Assembly: GCF_014596915.1 (NCBI RefSeq)
Contig: NZ_JACVWU010000008.1
Span: 124,001 to 188,000 of the forward strand
Source of the DNA: Streptomyces sp. TRM68416
GTDB taxonomy: Bacteria > Actinomycetota > Actinomycetes > Streptomycetales > Streptomycetaceae
Direction of reading: 5' to 3'
Length of the DNA stretch: 64,000 nucleotides
The position numbers and the translations under genes were made by a program. Under the pieces are notes generated by a model, which saw only the letters and a list, made by a program, of their open reading frames with translations, searched no databases and was not told the DNA's origin. Position 1 is the stretch's first letter. Every line of letters begins with the position of its first letter. This document shows, one piece after another, positions 58,137 to 64,000 of this stretch.

Positions 58137-59269
58137 TGAACGACTCTTCCTGGGGCGCGCCGCCACAAGCCGGGTACTGGGGGCCGTCCGATCAGGGGCC
58201 TGTCCAGGGGGCTGCCCCGGCGGGTCCCGCGTACGATGCGCCCGAGGCGCAGCAGACTCGCCCCATGCCCATCGTGCCCGACGGACCCGCCGTACCTCGC
58301 TACGGCGACGACCAGGATGACGACCGGGGGGCCGCTCGGCTGAGCGGCCCCTTGTTCCGCGACGAGACGCCGCAGGCGCGGCCCTACGGGACCGTGCCTG
58401 AGAATCCGGAGCCCATGCCCGACGCCCCGCAGCCGGCGCCCCAGCCGCAGAAGAAGAGCGCGGGGCGCGACCTGGGTGCGGCCATAGGGGTCGGCGTCGG
58501 ACTCGGCGCGGTGATCATCGCTTCGCTCTTCGTCGTCAAGGCCGTCTTCGTCGGTGTCATCGCCGTCGCCGTCGTGGTGGGCCTGTGGGAGCTGACCTCC
58601 CGGCTCCAGGAGCGCAAGGAGATCAAGGCGCCGCTCGTCCCGCTCGCGGTCGGCGGTGCGGCGATGGTCGTCGCCGGATACGTCCGGGGCGCCGAGGGCG
58701 CCTGGGTGGCGATGGCGCTGACCGCGCTGGCCGTGCTGGTCTGGCGGATGACGGAACCGCCGGAGGGCTACCTCAAGGACGTCACCGCGGGCGTCTTCGC
58801 GGCGTTCTACGTGCCCTTCCTGGCGACGTTCGTCGCGATGATGCTCACCGCCGACGACGGCCCGTGGCGCGTGCTGACGTTCCTGCTCCTGACCGTCGTC
58901 AGCGACACGGGCGCCTACGCCGTCGGCTGGCGCTTCGGCAAGCACAAGCTCGCCCCGCGCATCAGCCCCGGCAAGACCCGCGAGGGCCTGCTGGGCGCGG
59001 TGTCGTTCGCCATGGTCGCGGGCGCGCTGTGCATGCAGTTCCTGATCGACGACGGCACCTGGTGGCAGGGGCTCCTGCTCGGCCTCGCGGTCGCGGTGAG
59101 CGCCACGCTGGGCGACCTCGGCGAGTCGATGATCAAGCGGGACCTCGGCATCAAGGACATGGGCACGCTCCTGCCGGGCCACGGCGGCATCATGGACCGC
59201 CTGGACTCGTTGCTGCCTACGGCTCCGGTGGTGTGGCTGTTGCTGGTCTGGTTCGTCGGATCCGGCTGA
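58136..59269 (+). CDS. cdsA: Phosphatidate cytidylyltransferase
   Basis: 377 residues. Makes CDP-diacylglycerol for phospholipid synthesis in the membrane. The first ~110 residues are a Pro/Gln/Asp-rich cytoplasmic extension typical of streptomycetes; eight or so hydrophobic segments follow. The CDP-alcohol signature is at the C-terminus: GDLGESMIKRDLGIKDMGTL and LPGHGGIMDRLDSLLPTAP. Co-translated with frr. Confidence 0.96.
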   Translation: MNDSSWGAPPQAGYWGPSDQGPVQGAAPAGPAYDAPEAQQTRPMPIVPDGPAVPRYGDDQDDDRGAARLSGPLFRDETPQARPYGTVPENPEPMPDAPQPAPQPQKKSAGRDLGAAIGVGVGLGAVIIASLFVVKAVFVGVIAVAVVVGLWELTSRLQERKEIKAPLVPLAVGGAAMVVAGYVRGAEGAWVAMALTALAVLVWRMTEPPEGYLKDVTAGVFAAFYVPFLATFVAMMLTADDGPWRVLTFLLLTVVSDTGAYAVGWRFGKHKLAPRISPGKTREGLLGAVSFAMVAGALCMQFLIDDGTWWQGLLLGLAVAVSATLGDLGESMIKRDLGIKDMGTLLPGHGGIMDRLDSLLPTAPVVWLLLVWFVGSG

Positions 59270-59290
59270 GGCCGGTGAAGGACCCCGGGG

Positions 59291-59313
59291 AGCCCCGCCT
59301 TCTTGGCGGGGCT
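59291..59313 (+). terminator. Rho-independent terminator after cdsA
   Basis: AGCCCCGCC, loop TTCTT, GGCGGGGCT: a 9-bp perfect stem followed by TCTTCTGTT. It ends the pyrH-frr-cdsA transcript 22 bases after the cdsA stop. Confidence 0.9.
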
Positions 59314-59377
59314 TCTTCTGTTGTGCCGGCCGGGCCGGTGGGACGATGTGGGGGTACGCCCTCGAAGGGGGTCCACC

Positions 59378-59827
59378 ATGTCCGCCATCCGAGAGTTCAT
59401 CGACGTCGACCGCGCTCCCGCGGACGTCTACGCGTATCTCACCGACCCTTCCCACCTGCCGGAATGGCAGGTCAGCGCCGTCAAGGCGGAGCCGCTGGAC
59501 GAAGGCCCGGTCCGGCCCGGCTCCCGGGTCAAGGTCACCCGCCGCGTCGGCAACCGCGAGATCCCGATGACCATGGAGTTCGACGCGCTGGATCCGCCGT
59601 ACAGCTGGGACCTGCACGGTGTCGAAGGGCCCGTCCGGCCCCGTACCCACGGTTCGATCGAACCGCTGGACGACGGCCGGCGCTCCCGCGTGACCATAGA
59701 GATCGACTTCGAGGGGCGCGGCCTGGGCAAGGTCCTGGTGCCTCTCGTCGTCCGTCCCCAGGTCCGCAAGGAGCTGCCGAAGAACGAGCAGCTGCTCAAG
59801 GAGCGACTGGAGCAGATGAGGCCGTAA
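59378..59827 (+). CDS. SRPBCC/polyketide-cyclase-like protein
   Basis: 149 residues from ATG with AGGGGG upstream. START/SRPBCC-type lipid- or small-molecule-binding fold: FIDVDRAPADVYAYLTDPSH, LPEWQVSAV, VTRRVGNREIPMTMEF, and a C-terminal helix with VRKELPKNEQLLKERLEQM. Such proteins bind hydrophobic ligands; the ligand here is unknown. It lies alone between the cdsA terminator and rlmN. Confidence 0.85.
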   Translation: MSAIREFIDVDRAPADVYAYLTDPSHLPEWQVSAVKAEPLDEGPVRPGSRVKVTRRVGNREIPMTMEFDALDPPYSWDLHGVEGPVRPRTHGSIEPLDDGRRSRVTIEIDFEGRGLGKVLVPLVVRPQVRKELPKNEQLLKERLEQMRP

Positions 59828-59868
59828 CCGGGCGGGTCGGGCCACGCCGAACGATCTGCGACACTGGT

Positions 59869-60981
59869 ATGGCCATGCCTAAGCCCGGAGAACTCACTTT
59901 CGTCGCCCCGCGCGGAGCCAAGAAGCCGCCGCGGCATCTCGCCGATCTCACGCCCGCCGAGCGCAAGGACGCCGTCGCGGCGGTCGGGGAGAAGCCGTTT
60001 CGTGCCAAGCAGCTCTCGCAGCACTACTTCGCGCGGTACGCGCACGACCCGGAGCAGTGGACCGACATCCCGGCCGGGGCGCGCGCCAAGCTGCGGGAGG
60101 AGCTGTTCCCGGAGCTGATGACGGTCGTCCGGCATCTGTCGACCGACCAGGGAACCACCCGCAAGACGCTGTGGCGGCTGTTCGACGGCACGCTCGTGGA
60201 GTCGGTGCTGATGCGGTACCCGGACCGGGTGACCATGTGCATCAGCTCGCAGGCGGGCTGCGGCATGAACTGCCCGTTCTGCGCGACCGGGCAGGCGGGG
60301 CTCGACCGGAATCTGTCCACCGCCGAGATCGTCCACCAGATCGTGGACGGGATGCGGGCGCTGCGGGACGGTGAGGTGCCCGGCGGGCCCGCCCGGCTGT
60401 CCAACATCGTCTTCATGGGGATGGGCGAGCCGCTCGCCAACTACAACCGGGTCGTGGGGGCCATCCGCAGGCTGACCGACCCCGAGCCGGACGGGCTGGG
60501 GCTGTCGCAGCGGGGCATCACGGTCTCCACCGTCGGTCTCGTCCCGGCCATCCACCGGTTCGCCGACGAGGGCTTCAAGTGCCGGCTCGCGATCTCCCTG
60601 CACGCCCCGGACGACGAGCTGCGCGACACGCTCGTCCCCGTGAACACGCGCTGGAAGGTGCGCGAGGTGCTCGACGCCGGATTCGAGTACGTCGAGAAGT
60701 CGGGCCGCAGGCTCTCCATCGAGTACGCGCTCATCCGCGACATCAACGACCAGGCGTGGCGTGGCGACCGGCTCGGGCGACTGCTCCGGGGCAAGCCGGT
60801 GCATGTGAACCTGATCCCGCTGAACCCGACTCCGGGCTCCCAGTGGACCGCGTCCCGGCCGGAGGACGAGAAGGCGTTCGTCGAGGCCATCGCGGCGCAC
60901 GGCGTGCCGGTCACCATCCGGGACACCCGTGGCCAGGAGATCGACGGGGCGTGTGGTCAGCTCGCGGCCACCGAGCGGTAG
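59869..60981 (+). CDS. rlmN: 23S rRNA A2503 / tRNA A37 C2-methyltransferase RlmN
   Basis: 370 residues from ATG 59869; ATG 59875 is two codons on. Radical-SAM enzyme that methylates carbon 2 of A2503 in 23S rRNA and A37 in tRNA. The CxxxCxxC cluster is in CGMNCPFCATGQAGLDRN (about residues 129-146); SAM site FMGMGEPLANYN; the C-terminal methyl-carrying Cys is in GACGQL. No clear ribosome binding site, possibly leaderless. Confidence 0.97.
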   Translation: MAMPKPGELTFVAPRGAKKPPRHLADLTPAERKDAVAAVGEKPFRAKQLSQHYFARYAHDPEQWTDIPAGARAKLREELFPELMTVVRHLSTDQGTTRKTLWRLFDGTLVESVLMRYPDRVTMCISSQAGCGMNCPFCATGQAGLDRNLSTAEIVHQIVDGMRALRDGEVPGGPARLSNIVFMGMGEPLANYNRVVGAIRRLTDPEPDGLGLSQRGITVSTVGLVPAIHRFADEGFKCRLAISLHAPDDELRDTLVPVNTRWKVREVLDAGFEYVEKSGRRLSIEYALIRDINDQAWRGDRLGRLLRGKPVHVNLIPLNPTPGSQWTASRPEDEKAFVEAIAAHGVPVTIRDTRGQEIDGACGQLAATER

Positions 60982-61014
60982 TCTGATCGTCGTACGTACA
61001 TCTTCATATTCCGA

Positions 61015-61098
61015 CAGGGGAGCGCCACAGCGCTGAGAGTGCGGGACGGGCCGCAGACCCTCTGAACCTCGCCCAGGTCATTCTGGGTAGGGAGATCG
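61015..61098 (+). promoter_or_regulatory. TPP (THI-box) riboswitch
   Basis: Fits the TPP aptamer: AGGGGAGC opening, the invariant GCTGAGA (61032-61038), GACCCTCTGAACCT and the closing GGGTAGGGAGA. It lies 83 bases before the thiamine transporter operon. In Streptomyces-type TPP switches the control is usually on translation by masking the ribosome binding site; the downstream GGAGGAAT could be the sequestered site. Confidence 0.95.
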
Positions 61099-61180
61099 GT
61101 CGTCACTCAAGCTGTTGCGCCCTGCCCGGAGGGAATCCGGGCGGGGCCGCGTCTCTTCCTGGTCACTCCAGGAGGAATCA

Positions 61181-62299
61181 GTGAGCATCACCAAGAAGGC
61201 CACGGCCCTGGCCGTCGGACTGGGACTCGTCACGCTGTCCGCGTGCGGGTCGTCGTCCGACGACTCCCAGGGCTCCGGCGGGTCCAAGACCGTCACCCTC
61301 GTCAGCCACAACTCGTGGGCCGTCTCCAAGGACGTCCTCGCCGCGTTCGAGAAGCGCTCCGGCTACCGGGTCAAGGTCCTGGAGGACGGCGACGCCGGGC
61401 AGGCCGTCAACAAGGCCATCCTGACCAAGGACAACCCGCAGGGCGACGTCTTCTTCGGGGTCGACAACACCCTGCTCTCCCGCGCGCTCGACAACGGGCT
61501 GTTCCAGTCGTACGAGGCGAAGGGCCTCGACCGGGTGGACGAGCGGTACCAGCTCGACAAGGGCGAGCACCGGGTCACGCCCGTCGACTACGGCGACATC
61601 TGCGTCAACTACGACAAGCAGTACTTCGAGGAGCGCGACCTGACCCCGCCGTCGAGCCTCGACGACCTGGTCAAGCCCGCGTACAAGGATCTCCTCGTCA
61701 CCGAGAACGCCTCCACCTCCTCGCCCGGCCTCGGCTTCCTGCTCGGGACGGCCGCGCGGTACGGGGATGGGGGCACCTCCCGCTCGAGCGAAGCCGAGAG
61801 TGGGGGAGGCTGGCAGGACTACTGGAAGAAGCTCAAGGCCAACGGCGTCAAGGTCGTCGACGGCTGGGAGCAGGCCTACAACGAGGAGTTCTCCGGCTCC
61901 GCCGGCGGCAAGGCCGCCAAGGCCGACCGGCCGCTCGTCGTGTCGTACGCCTCCTCCCCGCCCGCCGAGGTGATCTACGGCGACCCGCGTCCGAAGACCG
62001 CGCCCACCGGGGTCGCCGAGGACACCTGCTTCCGCCAGATCGAGTTCGCGGGGCTGCTGAGCAACGCGAAGAACAGCGAGGGCGGCAAGGCGCTGATCGA
62101 TTTCCTGATCGGCGAGGAGTTCCAGCAGGACATGCCGCTGAACATGTTCGTCTACCCCGTGGTCGACGGCGTGGCCGTGCCCGAGGAGTTCAAGGAGTAC
62201 GGTCCCGCGGCCGAGGACCCCGCGACCATGGCGCCCGACAGGATCGCCGCCAACCGTGACCAGTGGGTCAAGTCGTGGACCTCGCTCGTACTGAAGTAG
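61181..62299 (+). CDS. Thiamine ABC transporter substrate-binding lipoprotein (ThiB-like)
   Basis: 372 residues from GTG with GGAGGAAT upstream. Lipoprotein signal with lipobox LSAC (about residue 22). ThiB/TbpA-type binding protein: LVSHNSWAVSKDVLAAFEKR, GDVFFGVDNTLLSRALDNGL, YGDICVNYDKQYF and ESPRPAT-like TENASTSSPGLGFLLGT. The TPP riboswitch supports thiamine as ligand. Residues about 196-210 (GGTSRSSEAESGGG) come from an in-frame dispersed hairpin element and fall in a surface loop by comparison with the usual GLGFLLATVARYG...WQDYW spacing. Confidence 0.92.
   Translation: MSITKKATALAVGLGLVTLSACGSSSDDSQGSGGSKTVTLVSHNSWAVSKDVLAAFEKRSGYRVKVLEDGDAGQAVNKAILTKDNPQGDVFFGVDNTLLSRALDNGLFQSYEAKGLDRVDERYQLDKGEHRVTPVDYGDICVNYDKQYFEERDLTPPSSLDDLVKPAYKDLLVTENASTSSPGLGFLLGTAARYGDGGTSRSSEAESGGGWQDYWKKLKANGVKVVDGWEQAYNEEFSGSAGGKAAKADRPLVVSYASSPPAEVIYGDPRPKTAPTGVAEDTCFRQIEFAGLLSNAKNSEGGKALIDFLIGEEFQQDMPLNMFVYPVVDGVAVPEEFKEYGPAAEDPATMAPDRIAANRDQWVKSWTSLVLK
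61768..61808. repeat. Second-type dispersed hairpin element inside the ThiB-like gene
   Basis: TGGGGGCACCTCCCGCTCGA, then GCGAAGCCGAGAG and TGGGGGAG. CTCCC/GGGAG and CTCG/CGAG arms make an imperfect hairpin. From general familiarity, this CTCGAGCGAAGCCGAG-type sequence is a frequent small repeat in streptomycete intergenic DNA. Here it is in frame and adds about 14 residues. Confidence 0.7.
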
Positions 62300-63942
62300 C
62301 GGCACCCCGCCGGAGGTACGCGGCGCGGCTCGGTCTGATGGCCCTGCCCGTCGCGTTCTTCGGCGTCTTCTTCGCCTACCCCGTCGCCGCGATCGTCGCG
62401 CGCGGTCTCCAGGTCGACGGGGCCTGGCAGTTCGGGCGGATCGCGGACGTGCTCGCCCAGCCGGACATCCGGCACGTGCTGTGGTTCACCACCTGGCAGG
62501 CGCTCGCCTCCACCGCCCTGACCCTGCTGGTCGCGCTGCCCGGCGCCTATGTCTTCGCCCGCTTCGACTTCCCCGGCAAGCAGGTGCTGCGAGCGGTGGT
62601 GACGGTGCCGTTCGTGCTGCCCACGGTCGTCGTCGGTACGGCCTTCCTGGCGCTGGTCGGCCGGGGCGGACTGCTGGACGAGCTGTGGGGCGTACGGCTG
62701 GACACCACGGTGTGGGCGATCCTGCTGGCCCACGTCTTCTTCAACTACGCGGTCGTCGTGCGGACCGTCGGCGGGCTCTGGGCGCAGCTCGACCCGCGTC
62801 AGGAGGAGGCGGCGCGGATGCTCGGCGCGTCCCGCTGGACGGCCTGGCGGACGGTCACCCTGCCGGCCCTCGGCCCGGCCGTGGCCGCCGCCACCCTGAT
62901 GGTCTTCCTGTTCACCTTCACCTCCTTCGGCGTGGTGCAGATCCTCGGCGGACCGACCTTCTCCACGCTCGAGGTCGAGATCTACCGGCAGACGTCCGAG
63001 ATCTTCGACCTGTCCACGGCCGCCGTCCTCACGCTCGTCCAGTTCGCCGCGGTCGGCGCGATCCTCGCGGTGCACGCCTGGACCGTACGGCGGCGGGAGA
63101 GCGCCCTGCGGCTGGTGGACGCCGGGCAGACCGCACGCCGGCCGCGCGGGGCGGGGCAGTGGGCGCTGCTGGCCGGTGTCCTCGCCACCGTCGTCGTCCT
63201 CCTGCTGCTGCCGCTCGCCGTGCTGGTGCAGCGGTCCCTCGGCGCGCCCGGATTCGGCTACTACCGGGCGCTGACCTCCGCCGACGGTGGGGTCTTCCTG
63301 GTCCCGCCGATCGAGGCGATCGGCAACTCGCTGGAGTACGCCGTCGTCGCCACCCTCATCGCCGTGGCCGTCGGCGGCCTGGCCGCGGCCGCCCTGACCC
63401 GGCGGGACGCAGGCCGGTTCGTGCGCGGGTTCGACGCGCTGCTGATGCTGCCGCTGGGGGTGTCCGCGGTGACGGTCGGGTTCGGCTTCCTGATCGCCCT
63501 CGACGAGCCGCCGCTGGATCTGCGGGCCACCTGGATCCTGGTGCCGCTCGCGCAGGCGCTGGTCGGGGTCCCCTTCGTCGTACGGACCATGCTGCCCGTG
63601 CTGCGGGCGGTGGACCACCGGCTGCGGGAGGCGGCGGCCGTGCTCGGGGCGTCGCCGTGGCGGGTGTGGCGGGAGGTGGACCTGCCGATGGTGCGGCGGG
63701 CGCTGCTGATCTCGGCCGGGTTCGCCTTCGCGGTGTCGTTGGGGGAGTTCGGGGCGACCGTGTTCATCGCGCGGCCCGACCATCCGACGCTGCCGGTCGC
63801 CGTGGCCAAGCTGCTGGGGCGGGCCGGGCAGCTCAACTACGGGCAGGCGATGGCCCTTTCGACGGTTCTGATGGTGGTGTGCGCGGTGGCCCTGCTGGTG
63901 CTGGAGCGGCTGCGGGGCGCGGATCGGACGGGGGAGTTCTGA
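62263..63942 (+). CDS. Thiamine ABC transporter permease (ThiP-like, fused two-domain)
   Basis: 559 residues from GTG 62263, overlapping the binding-protein stop by 37 bases; GTG 62275 is an alternative. Twelve or so membrane segments in two binding-protein-dependent permease halves, as in ThiP. Each half carries an EAA loop: EEAARMLGASRWTAWRTVTL (about 184-203) and REAAAVLGASPWRVWREVDL (about 459-478). It forms the membrane channel for the ThiB-like protein. The stop overlaps the ATPase start (TGATG). Confidence 0.93.
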   Translation: MGQVVDLARTEVAAPRRRYAARLGLMALPVAFFGVFFAYPVAAIVARGLQVDGAWQFGRIADVLAQPDIRHVLWFTTWQALASTALTLLVALPGAYVFARFDFPGKQVLRAVVTVPFVLPTVVVGTAFLALVGRGGLLDELWGVRLDTTVWAILLAHVFFNYAVVVRTVGGLWAQLDPRQEEAARMLGASRWTAWRTVTLPALGPAVAAATLMVFLFTFTSFGVVQILGGPTFSTLEVEIYRQTSEIFDLSTAAVLTLVQFAAVGAILAVHAWTVRRRESALRLVDAGQTARRPRGAGQWALLAGVLATVVVLLLLPLAVLVQRSLGAPGFGYYRALTSADGGVFLVPPIEAIGNSLEYAVVATLIAVAVGGLAAAALTRRDAGRFVRGFDALLMLPLGVSAVTVGFGFLIALDEPPLDLRATWILVPLAQALVGVPFVVRTMLPVLRAVDHRLREAAAVLGASPWRVWREVDLPMVRRALLISAGFAFAVSLGEFGATVFIARPDHPTLPVAVAKLLGRAGQLNYGQAMALSTVLMVVCAVALLVLERLRGADRTGEF

Positions 63943-64000
63943 TGCTGCTGGGTCTTGAGGGCGCGACCGTGCGGTTCGGCGGGCGGGCCGTGCTCGACGC
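63942..64000 (+). CDS. ABC transporter ATPase (ThiQ-like), cut by window end
   Basis: Only the first 19 or so codons are present: MLLGLEGATVRFGGRAVLDA, a typical ABC ATPase N-terminus before the Walker A motif. Position after the permease with a TGATG overlap indicates the ATPase of the thiamine transporter. Confidence 0.85.
   Translation, partial: MLLGLEGATVRFGGRAVLD

Overview
This 64 kb window is chromosomal DNA of a Streptomyces. The GC content is very high, GTG and TTG starts and ATGA/TGATG stop-start overlaps are common, and genes with Streptomyces-type roles are present (whiG, nsdA, the four-gene signal peptidase cluster sipW-sipX-sipY-sipZ, absB-type rnc, the amtB-glnK-glnD nitrogen operon). 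Gene order resembles the conserved core region of S. coelicolor around smc, ffh, whiG and rpsB. There is no prophage or plasmid block; the accessory interest is small and scattered inside core genes.

Layout. 1-1551: end of thiL and thiD (thiamin). 2065-4152: rpmB divergent from a FakA/DhaL-type kinase. 4596-9355 (minus): an Hsp90-family ATPase translationally coupled to a 978-residue TPR protein, followed by decayed tandem copies of the TPR gene's end. 9543-17625: recG carrying an in-frame class 3 mini-intein, then rsmD, coaD, a coiled-coil protein, yceD, rpmF, rnc, mutM. 17598-19247 (minus): an HxlR regulator and a CAP-domain protein. 19408-25774: acyP, small proteins, smc and the glucose permease glcP. 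25883-30925: a luciferase-like monooxygenase, ftsY, a Prim-Pol-like protein, and nsdA with a possible TTA-containing leader peptide. 31119-35349: GlnR box and amtB-glnK-glnD. 35380-35569: a two-repeat CRISPR-like unit and a terminator ahead of ffh. 37184-41269: lipoprotein, methyltransferase, a short-type prolyl-tRNA synthetase, and a SprT-like metalloprotein. 41536-44239: rpsP-khpA-rimM-trmD-rplS. 44285-51870: signal peptidases, a Nudix hydrolase, a DUF2469 gene, yraN, comM-like, dprA. 52151-54432: whiG, a TetR regulator, an M23 peptidase. 54705-60981: rpsB, tsf, pyrH, frr, cdsA, a SRPBCC protein, rlmN. 61015-64000: TPP riboswitch and a thiamine-type ABC transporter cut by the window end.

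How genes work together. Much of the window serves translation and protein export: ribosomal proteins, rRNA/tRNA modification (RsmD, RlmN, TrmD), assembly (RimM, KhpA), recycling (Frr), the SRP pathway (Ffh, FtsY) and four signal peptidases. Nitrogen sensing (AmtB, GlnK, GlnD) is under a visible GlnR site, and thiamine uptake is under a TPP riboswitch. Developmental control is represented by WhiG, NsdA and RNase III.

Most unusual points: the RecG intein; the Hsp90-TPR pair; short dispersed hairpin elements inserted in frame in smc and in the thiamine-binding protein gene; the orphan CRISPR-like unit; the degenerate 3'-end copies downstream of the TPR gene; and the TTA-containing small ORF upstream of nsdA.
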